From Spirometra erinaceieuropaei (taxonomy: Eukaryota > Platyhelminthes > Cestoda > Diphyllobothriidea > Diphyllobothriidae): a stretch of DNA of 64,000 nucleotides. The translations under genes and the position numbers were made by a program. The notes beneath the pieces are model-generated. The model did not search any database, was not told the DNA's origin, and saw only the letters and a list, made by a program, of their open reading frames with translations. Below, piece by piece: positions 23,950 to 35,645 of the stretch (position 1 is its first letter; the number at the start of each line of letters is the position of its first letter). The stretch covers positions 39,344 to 103,343 of the forward strand of contig CACRXP010000853.1 of assembly GCA_902702965.1 (NCBI GenBank). Direction: 5' to 3'.

Positions 23950-24088
23950 AAGTCCACCGGACAATTAGTTGTTAATGCGGAACTTTAGGTTAAAGTTATT
24001 TTGTATGTCTCGTTATTTAAATAGTTGTTCACCCTGCTTTGATAGTGCGCACCAAGCGCTTATCAATAAAACTACTATTATTACTATT
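23950..24088 (+). mobile_element. Possible LINE 3' end
   Basis: The stretch ends 'caataaaactactattatt', a polyadenylation-like hexamer followed by (ATT)n-like short repeats, a common ending of CR1/RTE-type retrotransposons. No coding part is present. Weak assignment. Confidence 0.3.
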
Positions 24089-24414
24089 CAAAATCTGCCA
24101 AAATACCTATGAATTACATGAGCCTGATAGTCATCTGGTGGCTTCTAGGTGAATTACTTAGGAAATCCTGCTCGGGCAGTCAACTCGCTGTATCAGATTT
24201 GGTGGACTTCAGACGTTGCAGTAGATTGGGCGGGTAACTTGACCCAAATGTGATTAAACTCGCGTCGTCCGGCGGAGCCTCGTAGCTCAAGTGGTTAGAG
24301 CGTTGGCTGTACTAAAGCCTTCCCCTTACTGTGTGGGTTCGAATCCCACCGAGGCGCTGAGTTTTTCACAGTTGGGTCAATAAGAATTATTCAAAATCTG
24401 CCAAAACATCTATG
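24089..24414 (+). repeat. SINE1, best copy with cloverleaf-capable tRNA head
   Basis: From about 24281 to 24356 the sequence folds as a tRNA. The acceptor pairs GCCTCG with CGAGGC; the D stem is GCTC/GAGC; the anticodon stem GGCT/AGCC carries loop GTACTAA (anticodon ACT, Ser-type); the T stem GTGGG/CCCAC carries loop TTCGAAT. The A box 'tagctcaagtggttagagcg' and B box 'ggttcgaatcc' are near consensus. The variable region is about 12 nt. The word 'caaaatctgcca' starts at 24089 and again at 24392, a 303-base period, so the unit repeats head to tail. This is most likely a tRNA-derived repeat and not a working tRNA gene: a seventh acceptor pair is missing and copies diverge. Confidence 0.75.
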
Positions 24415-24960
24415 AAAAATTATTGCCGTCATCCAACACAACGTGTTAGTTGGTTTCTGGACCACTTTCTAACGGCGTTCTGATAGCAATCATATTGGCT
24501 ATCATCTGCATTTCCACATATCTGTGCTTCCAGATATTTTATGTAGTTGTGTTAATAGTATACCGGTGTTTGAGGAGACCATTCGGTCCAAGCTTTCGGG
24601 CACATTTAGCTTCAGAAGTCACTTATTCAACCAAACATTCACTCTGTCGATGCTAAATTGCAAATTTCTCCGCCATCAGCACTACTAATCTTACCCCATT
24701 TGTTTTTACGTCGTCTGCGAATATGACGGCCTCACAACCCATTTTCCTGCTGCAGCCGTCCACATAGATCGGAAGAAGTAGTTAACCAAAAGCAAAACCC
24801 GCCGCGGCATCATACTCGACCTTCGCTTATTCCGAGGTAGAAGCACTAGCAACACCATGCTGGACCCTAGAGGACAGAGGACTCTCAATTCATGTAAACC
24901 TCCTGCCCTGAATTCCCATCCCTCAGATCTTCTCTGTGATGGCTTATCAAGTACCTTCCC
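24415..24960. other. No gene recognised
   Basis: Hydrophobic frame 24450-24656 has a plausible membrane stretch but no support as a gene. Confidence 0.4.
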
Positions 24961-24974
24961 AAAGTCAAAAGTAA

Positions 24975-25410
24975 GACAGGACAGCCGTCGCGGACGACGA
25001 TGTCCACCGTCCGCTCCACAGAGCGGCATCCGCCGCACGCTCTTTTCCCTCATCTATCTGGGCCTGATGCCAGTACAGACTCAGGACGACCAGAAGCGGT
25101 CTCGAGTACGGTGGCTAACAAAGTTAAACAACCTGTCAACGCGTGCCACACACGGCTTGCTCCGACAGACGTTTCGAGGTTTACACAAAATATGTGAGCG
25201 ATTTGGGTTCTACTAGAGTTGGGCCGCCATAGAGGCCGCACTCAGGAGCAGCCATTGTGCCTTGTTTTCTTCCTCCATGTCGGTAATCCCACAAACACAC
25301 ACACACACACACACACGCACACGCGACAGTTCGACCGTCGCGCCCGACGATGTCCACCGCACGCCCCACAGCAGGGTGGAAGCAGGGACGGTGACTTGTG
25401 CAGAAGTTTG
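24975..25410. repeat. Two copies of a 'gacgatgtccaccg' repeat around a (CA)n tract
   Basis: 'cgacgatgtccaccg' followed by 'cgctccacag' or 'cgccccacagcagggtgg' occurs near 24997 and 25345, and again near 28240 ('cgacgatatccaccgcgtgccccacagcaaggtgg'-like). A (CA)n microsatellite lies at 25293-25326. Confidence 0.6.
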
Positions 25411-27220
25411 GTTTATAGTGATAGTGGACTTGCGCAGCATCTACCACACTCTCTCCTCCCCACTGGACCCCGTGTCGAGAAAGAGTCAAGAAGACCAGAT
25501 ACAGGGGAGGGCGCAGGTGGATGGCACGTTCGAGCCCGCACCTTGGCGGTCCACCACACATCCCCTTTTCCACACAAAAAAATAATCAGTTTTTTGATTC
25601 ACAACAACATGTTCCCAGTGTTCGCGACGTACGCCAGAAACCGGGTATGCCACCCCCCCATTGTTGGCATTGGTTATGATGCACAACTCCTATAACGCCT
25701 GCCAAAATCAAATATGACCCCGTGTTGGTCCAGCGCACCTACCTCATGAGCCATTTGGGGGGCACACACACACAAACAAACAAACACAATACTGACCACG
25801 AAAAAGACAGCGGCTGCTGGATGCGCTAGTCTAAAGTTCCTGCTTATTTCTTTTTCGGGCAAAGACAACTCGCGATACAAGATCGTCCTTGAGCAAGAGC
25901 GTCCTGGACAGTGCACGAAGTGCTGCTTCCTTCGCGATACCTCATTAGATGCCTTTTTAGGGAGCTCTATAATTGTTCACGGTAATTCGACATTCTAATG
26001 GAGACTCTCCTTTCCATTCTTCTATTGGCCGGGGTTCACCTCCCTTGAACAATTATTTATGAAGCAGCTTCCTGCGAATCATGTTTCCACCTGCATTCAC
26101 TTGTGTTAACCAGTCTCAAAACTTTCCCCTCAGAAAATCCACGACGCCTACTACTTGGCGTACTGTGTAAACGGCCCATATTTCTAAAAAAGGTATATTA
26201 ACTTTAGTTGTAAGTCTGCCTGTCCCACAGCCTGCCCTCCAGTCCTTTTGAAACTAACCGAATGAGTCACTCTAGTTATGATACTGCCCTACCCCCATTA
26301 TAAAAGGAAACTCATTTTCCGACATTATGTTGCACTGGTTGTGGATTCTGCTCTCTCAGAGTGTTCGTGTCAGCGCAGGTGAATGCCCTGACCCCCTATT
26401 CATCCTTAACTGCTGCCTCATGTGATGATCACTCTGATAAAAACATTTAATCGCCTCTCGCTCGCGGCTGGACTGTCTTTTGGCTGGCAGGTTACTTCTC
26501 GTTCCAAAATTTAATTTATCTAAGCTGGCAACGATGAAAGTTCTAGCCTTCCCAATTAATTTGATGTCGACCGGCGGTGCATCCTGGGACCTCAATTCTT
26601 ATCACTGGTGTTCTTGTAGGCGCCAATTTAATGGGCCCATTTCAGGCTGCTAGCTGTCAGTCGACAAGTGCACAAACAATCAAGCTGAGCTCCAATCGTG
26701 ACGCCAACGCCCGATCACTCATCAGGCTACATATGACGAGCACCCTATCAAACTGTGCTGAGTCACGTCAACACCCAGAAACATGTGTCATCTCACCAGC
26801 GAGGACTGTCAGTCCCAGAGCCTAGCGTCCACGCATCCACGTTCTAGCTCACATGCCAACCAATCATAGCTTCGACACAATGGCGGCTCCGCGTGTAATT
26901 TTTTTCGTGCTGTTGCGGCCGCATCAGGGGAGTGCTTTTGCCGCAGGAGACGGCACAAACACCTGACCCATGAGGTGGCCCCAGCAGACGGGCAGAATGG
27001 CAGGGACGTCCATACTGTTTAGGTCAGTATAGGTCAGTATATTTTAAGAGTAATAGGCAATGCCTTTGAAAACCCTATTGTAAACGGTACATGCAATATC
27101 TCACTATAAATAGACATGGTACTGAAATATTGTCAGTAATATACACATTTAACATAATATTTTCCGCGAAAATGTACAACAAAATGTTAGAACATTCAGT
27201 TGTAGATGATTTCAGTAAAA
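25411..27220. other. No gene recognised; fragments of repeats
   Basis: Contains the partner of the 13.5 kb repeat (about 25625-25740) and a short CA-rich tract near 25765. Remaining frames lack family features. Confidence 0.45.
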
Positions 27221-27279
<59 letters not shown>

Positions 27280-27292
27280 TTACTATTACTAC

Positions 27293-27384
<92 letters not shown>

Positions 27385-27388
27385 ATGA

Positions 27389-27422
<34 letters not shown>

Positions 27423-27442
27423 GGTGGTGGTGGTGGTGGTGG
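27221..27442 (+). repeat. Four-phase trinucleotide array CTA-CTG-ATG-GTG
   Basis: About 24 CTA units (a few TTA), then about 30 CTG, about 8 ATG and about 11 GTG units, all in one register. Each block differs from the next by one base of the unit. The register is also the reading frame of the PLE endonuclease remnant that follows, so it would read as runs of Leu, Met and Val. Confidence 0.92.
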
Positions 27443-27756
27443 ATGCTCTCTCGAGTGCCTTCCTCGCTGCGAACTTACGTGTTTTCTTTGCAAACTCCCC
27501 CTTATTACGGTTGGGGAGCAAAGACCGACTGCCGTTACAGGCTACATCCATGCGTATTTATTCATTCAGTTGCTCCTGTGGAGCGGGATATATTGGCCGT
27601 ACGGCGAGGCGCCTGGTAAAGAGGGTAGGCGAATAATTCCTGCCTGGCTAAGTAGAGGGAAAAATCGATCGATTTCAAGTTCTAGTCCCGCACATCTAGT
27701 CGATACGAACCACCAAGCCGACGCTAAAGAAGCCTTAAAAGTTATCTAAGGGCCTG
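27443..27756 (+). mobile_element. PLE-b: GIY-YIG remnant after the trinucleotide array
   Basis: Directly after the GTG block the frame reads LRVFFANSPLLRLGSKDR, then IYSFSCSCGAGYIGRTARRL. That is the region between reverse transcriptase and nuclease plus the GIY-YIG core of a PLE (GYIGRT). A stop follows after RVGE at about 27630, but another register continues with PAWLSRG, then AHLVDTNHQADAKEALKVI to about 27756, so a frameshift lies near 27635. The reverse transcriptase is absent upstream of the array. Confidence 0.82.
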
Positions 27757-28219
27757 CGCAAACGGCTGCTAACCACAGCTAAAGCAGTGGCCATTCGTTT
27801 AGCGAACCCAGCGTTCTGTTGTCAGAAGACGTTGATACAAGCAGTCTGTCTTCCCTGACCGACTCCAGGTGGTGATCGCACGCCGTCCCGCCGCCCTGAG
27901 AACAGTCACACACACTCCGCGTGATTAACATGCAGACAGCGCTTACAATCTCACCGGAACCCCTCTCCTTCCCCTCCCCTCTCACCCCAACTCCACCGCC
28001 CTCAACACGCTGACCCCGTCATGCGGGCGGCGTGGGAACATGGAGTCTGACTAACACTGCCCCCAGAGAAACACTGATGATATCCCCGGATAAGTGGCCC
28101 CGACCAAGCTGAAAAAGGGACCGGACATGAGAGGAAAAATCGCATAGGCCACTCACCGTTTATTTCTTACAACTGTCTTTACCTAATTTAATTCCAAACC
28201 TAGGCTGATTATTTTGGTG
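27757..28219. other. No gene recognised
   Basis: No frame with family features. C/T-rich stretch near 27960-28010. Confidence 0.45.
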
Positions 28220-28310
28220 ACAGTTTGACCACACGCACGACGATATCCACCGCGTGCCCCACAGCAAGGTGGGCGCGGGGGCGGGGACTTGAGCGCAAAT
28301 TACATGAGGG
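28220..28310. repeat. Third copy of the 'ccaccgcgtgccccacag' repeat
   Basis: Matches the copies at about 24997 and 25345 over roughly 70 bases, including 'gacttg' after the G-rich segment. Confidence 0.55.
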
Positions 28311-28833
28311 TAAGCAGCCAACCAGCGCGTAGTGCAACATCTAGCACGTGTGGTGCCTTGGCTCGCGCATGCGGCCCAATCAATGGTCAGTCGAACATTC
28401 GAGATTTTTTCGCGAGGGGATTCTCGTACGCGAAACGGCCAATCCCCGACTGACACCCTATCGGCCGCAATATTCCAGAACGTTCAAGGTCCCAAGTAAA
28501 AAAAGTCTTTTTTTGGCGAATTATTGGTCATGAATCGTAGGATGAGAGAAAAAAGGGCTCGTTCCCGGAAAACCTTTTCTTTCTCTTCCATCCACCCCCC
28601 GGGCTGTAGCCATTTTCTCGTGACGACAGCGTGGAGTGCATGGTGTGATTTCACCCTCTTTATCCTGTCTATGTTCTTAGTGCCTTTACCCTATTGCCAC
28701 TATGCCTTCATTAATAAGTTCGTTAGTTTTCATACCTCGCTCGTCTAGATGGCCGTTCGTTAGACAACTTTATTAAAATGACCCCCACGTCCGTTTTCCT
28801 GATGTAATCAGTCTCCACGTAAACTTCAGAAGG
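28311..28833. other. No gene recognised
   Basis: Short frames on both strands lack features. Confidence 0.45.
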
Positions 28834-29272
28834 TAGAATGGCATTACCGACAAAGACAAGGAAGACTGTAATGGCCATTTCTGGCTTGTTAGCCGTCGTC
28901 AGCCAGTCATACCCAACTCCGAAGTGTGGAGCACCCGAGGCTCGCGATCTGTTAGTTAGAAGTCCATGCCTCTAACCACTGGGCCACGAGCCCGTTGCCC
29001 TGTCGGTTTTCAATCGGCAATATACAACGGTATGGGGCGCTCACCGATGGTTCTTACGGAACTCACTCGTTCTGTTGTGCCTTACGGGCTCTCTCTCTCG
29101 ATCCCAACCAGCAGCCGCATAGCGGTGCATGATATGGACAGAATGACATTACCGACAAAGACAAGGGAGACTGGAATGGCCATTTCTGGCTTATTAGCCG
29201 TCGTCAGCCAGTTATACCCAACCCCGAAGTGTGGAACACCCGAGGCTCGGACTCGCGACCACAGAAAAAAAG
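28834..29272 (-). repeat. SINE2 head-to-tail dimer (tRNA-Arg-like head)
   Basis: On the minus strand the unit has a tRNA-like head (reverse complement of 28940-28997: 'cccagtggttagaggc', then 'tggacttctaac'), a body with 'gctaataagccagaaatggc' and 'tctcccttgtctttgtcgg', and a tail with the hairpin-forming 'gagagagcccgtaaggcac'. The body marker 'agccgtcgtcagccag' starts at 28891 and 29196, a 305-base period. The second unit stops in the head at about 29265. Confidence 0.82.
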
Positions 29273-31199
29273 GAAGGAAAGGTGGAAATGGAGGAAGGCC
29301 TTTCAAGATTTACAGGATACGAAACCGTCACGGGTAGATCTTCATTAAGTTTCAACTCTAGCTGAGATCTTTAGGATGTGAAATGCTGGCTGCAAGGTTA
29401 GCCTTGCCGACATAGAGTTATCCCTTATAAAACGACTTAAAAGGTCGCTGGATACTCCAACAAAAAGAGTGCCAAAGCACAGCAACTCAACGTTAGCCAA
29501 TGGTAGGTCCTCCATGATGATTAATTACAAACTTATCCCCAAACCTTCGACGGGGTAAGCGTCTGATTCGACGATGGACGGCCATGAAATGAACCTAGGA
29601 CATCTCGGAGAGCAATGTACGTGTTTGTTTTTGTTATTTTTTAAAAACACATCACCTCTTTCGTGCGACTGTAAAAGTGTTGTGGGTGCATTGCGTTTTC
29701 ATATGTTTGTCATTCAAATGAAGGTTATAGTAGGAGGTTTTGAAGGACTGGAAGGGACGACAGAAACAGTATAGCTCGAATTAGTATCAGACATTAGTAT
29801 TTCCATGGGTAATGGGGTTGAAAAGAATGCGGTGCGCTCTGCTGTCGCCGTTTTTTGAGTATCTCGAGAAATCTGTATTTTCTTGATATACGTCCGTCGG
29901 ATAAAAACGCCACCTACTCGATATACTTATAACAAAAATGCGCTATCTACTCGATATACTCTTGTTACTTAGGTATAACAGGGCTATTACGGCCTGATCA
30001 AATAAACAGAAAATTTAATCAGTTGGAATAGACGGAAAACTTAAGGCCAGCGCCAAGAGAATTTGATTTAATTTTGGCAAAAATCTAATTTGTTGCCCAA
30101 CTGATGCTTCACTTAATGCTCTGAAATCTAAACCCTTTGCCTCTTTTTATTTATATCTTAGAGGAAATGTGGCTGAAACACGCTGGCACTGCAGACGTAT
30201 GGAAGCTACCTGGCATATGACATACATGCTATAGATCGGAGTCTACTTTCTTTCCTTGCTGTGGTGCATATGCTAGTTCAGGAGCCTAATTCCTGTTTCA
30301 GTATCCCACCTGTTCTTACTTCAACAAAAAGAATGATAACAGAACAAAACAGATTTGCCGAAAGTGGGGTTCAGCGAAATTTCCCAACAGTAATCTGTCA
30401 TACGGAAATGGCATGTACAGCGTCAGACCTCTTGCAGCAACTTTATTCGAGATCAGTACGTAAAAAAGAACATTCTCGGCAACGTATCCCCAGGCTTCGT
30501 ATTTCATTGCTCTAGCTGGATGGGCATAGTTTAACGGCCATTATTTCCTTACTCTACCGCATACATCTCAGTAAACCTGCAGCGCTTAGGTTACCCTCCA
30601 ATAATGTCACCCCGTAGCATGGATAAACATTGCCAGATTCGCAGAAGATGCAGTGTGACACACAGACGCCTTCGGAAAATCGTGGTCAGGTCGAAGTATC
30701 TAGCTGAAAATGAGACAATATGATTCGACCTTGAGCGTCCTCTGGTTTCGTGTTTCTATACTTTTGCCGTGTGGGCGTCGCTTTGAGGTCACCGTGTCTG
30801 CATTCATATGGTTTCCAAAACAAGGAGTACATGAGAGGCACGCAACATCTATCGATCATTTAGAAGGTCATTCTCACAGGAGACTGTAAGCAGGCTGGAG
30901 CCCTCCCACGCAGTTCGGCAATTTCGTCACCCACTTGTCGTCATATGCGCCCAAGCTCTGTGAGCCAGCCCCACTAACGTTGGACTAGCCGTGCTGCCTA
31001 CTGCAAAGAACATAAGTAGATCTTTGTTAGTAAATATTTTTGGACGGCGGTCTGAGTTGGTGTGTGCGTGTGGACACGCGCACATTGCCTCACTGTGAAA
31101 TTATATCAGAATGAGGACCGCACTGATCCACGGCATGGCTAAGTCGGACTGCGTAAGTCTCCATGAATCGCAAACTGCAGGGAATGATACAGCTGCAAT
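29273..31199. other. No gene recognised
   Basis: Nearly 2 kb without a repeat match that I can name. Frames at 29574-29774 and 30261-30515 have no family features. Confidence 0.45.
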
Positions 31200-31650
31200 T
31201 GTTGCTTTCTAATTTCCTCTGAAATCAACTACAAACTTGGATCAAATCAGTGCATACAAAAGTCTATAGGCGCAGACCAAAATTTGACGCATGAATATTT
31301 GCGTCGAAGTCCATCAGCCACAGCTAGAAAACCGCTTATATTCAGTAACTTTAAAAAAGCAGCTAGCACTATATTTTAGCGTCACAAGATGCCATACTAG
31401 CGGCACAGGTACTAGGTAAAAGCTCAGGCACTCGTGTTTCGCCAATATTCTGCCGCAGCATGGCTCAGCCTTAAGGGGTTCGGCTCTTCAGTGGGCGCCC
31501 TAGAATTCCCCGTGTGTTTTTGGCAGGTACTCCAGTTTAAAAATTATTGCTTTTTAATTTCCTCAGAAATTAAGTGCGAACCTGGAGTAAACCAATTTAT
31601 ACTAAGGTCTATGCGTGAAGACAGAAATTCGGAGTGTTTACCAGAAAACA
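31200..31650. repeat. Dispersed repeat with 'ggggttcggctcttcagtggg' core
   Basis: The block 'cgtgtttcgccaatattctg' followed by 'aaggggttcggctcttcag' recurs at about 58780-58850 and, inverted, near 40210-40260. The neighbouring 'tttcctcagaaatta' segment occurs twice within this stretch (about 31210 and 31560). Confidence 0.6.
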
Positions 31651-32529
31651 CACAGGTGGCCTAAAGTGCACTGAGGAAAACAGACTCATCCCGTCATTCG
31701 GTATATTTATAGGTCACGATTTCTAACCCGCCACAATAATTTCAGGCATGTCCGGCTTATCACTGCGAGAAATACCCTGAATCGCTGTGAAGGGAGGTAT
31801 CTCTGCATCCACCTCCCTTCTATTTCTCTTTTTCCATACGTCAATGACTTATTTTGCCTGTAGGCCAGCTGTAGATGAGAAGGGACACAGTGCTTAACTT
31901 GACTCAAGAGTGTGTCACACACACGAACTTTAACAGTTATGGAGCGTAACGGATGCATATTTACATAGGGTACGAAATCAAAAGAAACCGTGATGTACTG
32001 CCGACATAGAATTTGGCGACTGCTCACCTACTGACACCTGCCGCTGCATTGCACAAACAACGAGTGTTGACGTCAGTAAAGTCTAAATTTGCTCGAGGCC
32101 ACACCCTCGCAAAATACAGTTAATGATTCCTGCAGTGTCAGCGCAACTCGAACAACGCATTCCGTGAGTCAATGCGGCCTGTATAGGAGACAATGACCGC
32201 ACGCCGACTCTGACTGCCGCCAAAAAGTACTTTGCTAGCAAAGGTCTACTGATCGTAGCGGGCGCCCACCGATGGATCTATGGGACCTGCCCGTCCCGGC
32301 GTGTTATATCACAAATCGCTGGTCGACTGCCCGCGTGACTCTAGATGGAGCAGCAAAGCGTCAACCTTACACACAGGTCCCGTAACATGGCCAGTAAGTG
32401 CCCTTTTCCACAGTTGATCCATCCGATCGCAATTGACAAGACGGCAAGGCCGCAGCTTAGTGGTTAATAGGCTTGGACTAATAAACAAAGGAGCGCGGGA
32501 CCAGGCCAGAGATGCTGCAGGCCTAAAAT
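31651..32529. other. No gene recognised
   Basis: The 106-residue minus-strand frame at 31707-32027 has no family features. Confidence 0.45.
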
Positions 32530-32612
32530 TGGACATGACTGACTGCTGACAGCTAATCAGCCAGAAATGCTCAGTCCAGTCTCCCTAGTATTTGTCGGCA
32601 ATCCCCTGCTGT
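32530..32612 (+). repeat. SINE2 fragment
   Basis: 'gctgacagctaatcagccag' and 'agtctccctagtatttgtcgg' match the SINE2 body. Confidence 0.65.
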
Positions 32613-32679
32613 CAAAACTACTTCTGATTTCTGCAGTATTCAACACAGTTAATCTTATGTTGTAGAGTTTGTTCACGAT

Positions 32680-32890
32680 GCTCTGGTGCATATGATGACG
32701 AGTGAATGAGGAGGGAAAGCGACAAAGTCTGGGGTCAGCTTAATGCAGTAGTGTTTCGGACCTGTTTGCCCTCATTCAGCCAGTCGTAACCCTCACCATC
32801 GGCTGGGGTAGGAAACAAAAACATGCTCACAGACCTGGCGCAGCTGATTCACCACTGGGTCATCGAATCGAAGTTCACCAGTGCCTCGCC
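32680..32890 (+). repeat. 5' block associated with PLE copies
   Basis: The words 'gtgtttcggacctg', 'attcagccagtcgtaaccct', 'caccactgggtc' and 'tcgaagttcaccagtgcctc' match the tandem units at 56378-57119. Here the block sits directly before a PLE coding region, so it may be the PLE 5' part or pseudo-LTR. Confidence 0.6.
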
Positions 32891-34568
32891 AAATGCCATA
32901 TACATATATGCACAGTATTGTGATTGTGACTGCTGACAAAGGTGGCGCGACCGTCGTCATGGAAAAGAGTGATTACGTCAACAAGGCGAACGAAGTCTTT
33001 AACGACAGGGAAGCCTTTGCACCACTCGCGGAGGACCCGACTAAAAAGCAAGCCGCAGCTGTGAAAAAGAAGGTGAATGAGCTCACTCGACTGAAACTCA
33101 TAACCTCGATGACTCCAGATGTATGACTCTCAACGACCCCCCAATAGCCCATGCATATGGCCTCCCAAAGGTGCACAAAGAAGGTGCGCCATTGAGGATC
33201 ATAGTGCCGCTTATTGGATCGCCCACCTACAACCTCGCTAAATGGTTATACAGGCATTTGAAGCACCTCACCAACGGACCACAATATACCACCAAAAACT
33301 CTCAGGTATTCCTCCAGAAGATCCAAGGCCTGAAAGTAAGTCCTGACGAGTGTATTCTATCGTTTGATGTGGTTGCCCTGTTTTCCTAAATACCACATGA
33401 GCTGGCAATTGAGAGCGTAATCCGACGCCTGCAAGATAATCCAACCAACATTCCAATAGAACACATTTCAGAACTTCTTAGACTCCGTCTTAAGAACGAC
33501 TGCCAATTCGATGGAAAGTTTTATCAACAGATTAGGGGTACACCAATGGGCTTGCCAATATCAGGTCTACTAGCTGAACTCGTAATACAACAACTAGAAG
33601 AAGAAGTTATGCGGACCTTTAAACCAAAAATTTGGCTCCGATACGTAGAGGATACGTTTGTTATCATGAAGACCTGCGAATTTGAGCAACTACATCTGAG
33701 TCTGAATAGCGTCTTCCCAGCTATCCAGTTTACTTGCGAAGAGGCAACAGGAGGCATTCTCCCGTTTCTAGACGTTAGTATCAAAACACTTAGTGATGAC
33801 GACCTTGCAACAAGCGTCTACCGAAAAGACTCCAGTGCCGACATCATTATCAATTATGAAAGCAACCATCCCGCGGCTCATAAAAGGCGCTGTGTCCGAA
33901 CCCTTTTCCACCGGGCCAATCGTTGCTGCAGCCGCGGTGCTCTACTTAAGAAAGAACTCGCTTTCCTCTATCGGTTATTCCGGCTCAACGGATACATGGT
34001 CAGCTTTGTAAAAAATTGTCTCAGGCATCAGAGACAACCACAAGGCACTGGTTCTAATGAGGGATCAGAACTTCGAAAATTCTACTCTTTGCCCTACATG
34101 CAGGCTATTTCCGAAACGATCGCCCGGCAACTAAACCGGTTTGGCATCTTCATTGCCCACAAGCCGGCGTCCTCTTTGCGCGCAACACTATCGCGAGTGA
34201 AAGACCCTATACCTAAAGAGCAGCAAACCAATGTCATCTACCGCATTCCATGTGCCAACTGCACTTGCGACTATGTTGGTCATACAGGCCGACGACTTGG
34301 GACGCGTATAAACGAGCAGAAACTAGCCATCCGCCGACGTGACCACTTGTCACTCGTGTTTGCGCACTCCCTTGAATGCGACCATCGCTTCAATTGGGAA
34401 GGAACTGAAATTGTTGCCATGGCGAACACCAAACATGCTCGTGAATTCTTCTAAGCCTGGCACTCTAACACGACAAGCATCAATCGCCATGTCGATCTAG
34501 ATACTCATTACGAAGGTCTGCGTGTCCGACTCACTGACTTGTGCCCACGACCTAACAACAGCCGCTAA
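32881..34568 (+). mobile_element. PLE-c: longest Penelope-like element, inactive
   Basis: PLEs are retroelements with a telomerase-related reverse transcriptase and a C-terminal GIY-YIG nuclease. Here the reading order is VTADKGGATVVMEK (32930s), AYGLPKVHKEGAPLRI (33150s), SFDVVALFS, RGTPMGLPISGLLAEL (33535-33580), the palm motif, LPFLDVSI, then the nuclease region YRIPCANCTCDYVGHTGRRL (34230-34300) and AWHSNTTSINRHVDLD. Breaks: a frameshift near 33120, stops at 33387 and 34452, and the catalytic YxDD reads YVED (33642-33653), so the first Asp is Glu. The frame from 33123 to 34568 is otherwise continuous, which suggests a fairly young death. No PLE intron or ATG can be fixed. Confidence 0.9.
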
Positions 34569-35019
34569 TCCACACTGGGCCATGTAGAATCGCACTATTT
34601 CGTCACCCCATCACACCCCCGACACAGCGAACCGCAACTGCAACCCGTAACACCTCTACGTTGGGCTTACTGACCTCTGCCCGCATGCCGGATCGACGAC
34701 CATTAAGTCCACTGCCCATAGTTCCATTGAATCGTCATCCCCTCCCCATCCTCCAACACAGGGAGTCGCAACTGTTCCCCCTTACCTTCCCCGCCACGGA
34801 TCACAGCCCAATTATCTGTCCACCCCCATTCATACATTAGTTGCTTGCGTGTCAATGGCTGCCCTGTCACGCCAACAAATTTACTCTGACCAGTTCACTT
34901 TCTCCACTGTTTATTTCGTCTGACGGCGGGTTGGTGTCGCCAGCTCGAAAATTCACGAGTACAACTCGATTTTTCCGACGAGCCCTCTATCTTCATCATA
35001 TATGCATATATTTGCGGTA
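34569..35019. other. C-rich flank after PLE-c, no gene recognised
   Basis: Pyrimidine-rich sequence that could include the PLE 3' untranslated part. Nothing else is recognised. Confidence 0.45.
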
Positions 35020-35225
35020 TATGGCTTGTCTCATGAGATATTAGCCGCAATTCTGAAATGTATTTTCTGTTATAAACGGTTGCTTAAGTGGGACTGAAAT
35101 AATAAATATCGTGCAGCATACTCCTAGGGTATCTCATGCCTGGCTCTTGCTGTCATCTATTCGAATTCCATCGTGGCCGCCGAATTATTCACAGTTGAGC
35201 CAAACGAATTATTTACGTATGAGGC
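35020..35225 (+). repeat. Fold-back fragment (M3 subfamily) joined to a SINE1 tail
   Basis: 'tctcatgagatattagccg' and 'ttctgaaatg' match the M3-type end for about 100 bases. From about 35146 'cttgctgtcatctattcgaa' and 'cacagttgagccaaa' match the SINE1 B-box and tail. Confidence 0.55.
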
Positions 35226-35477
35226 GAACACCAAAGAGTGTTATTTAAGTGGCAGTTTAGAGGATGCTTAACATCGTCGGTTCACAGAGTGCGGTGAAGT
35301 GGCCAGTACATTATCGACGCGGGATATGTGGGACCAGCCTGTTGATATTTGATTAGCTTAGTGATCAGTCGTCTCCCTTTTTGATCAACCTCCACCCACA
35401 CCCTTTAGACATTTTTGTTGCGAGGGCTTATTTCAGTAGGCTATGTTCTCGTCTATGGTGTTTTCGGATACCCTTGT

Positions 35478-35645
35478 AGTGACATGAAAAAGCGTTTTGT
35501 TTTAGTGAGCCAAAAATACCACCTGTAAAAACTTTTGACGCAACGTTCAATGACGAGTATCTCCACGCTGCATATTTACGGCAACTTTATTCTTCCTAAT
35601 TCTACTCGCGATAGACCGGCTTATTACCTACATTGACGACCATGT
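35478..35645 (+). repeat. Candidate left LTR of a gypsy remnant
   Basis: Begins 'tgtagtgacatgaaaaagcg' and shares about 165 bases with 36778-36960, including 'gccaaaaatac', 'tgtaaaaa', 'catgctgcatattt'-like and 'gaccggtttatt'-like words. It is in direct orientation 1.3 kb before the second copy. Confidence 0.6.

Noticed and set aside
24281..24356. A functional tRNA-Ser gene
   Set aside because: It lies in a repeated unit with diverged copies, lacks the seventh acceptor pair and carries an ACT anticodon where AGY serine tRNAs normally have GCT.
25181..25695. Several long frames across the (CA)n tract
   Set aside because: They run through a microsatellite and a dispersed repeat in four registers, typical of chance open frames.
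27075..27551. Minus-strand frame rich in Ser/Thr/Ile as a protein
   Set aside because: It is the translation of the trinucleotide array and carries no information beyond it.
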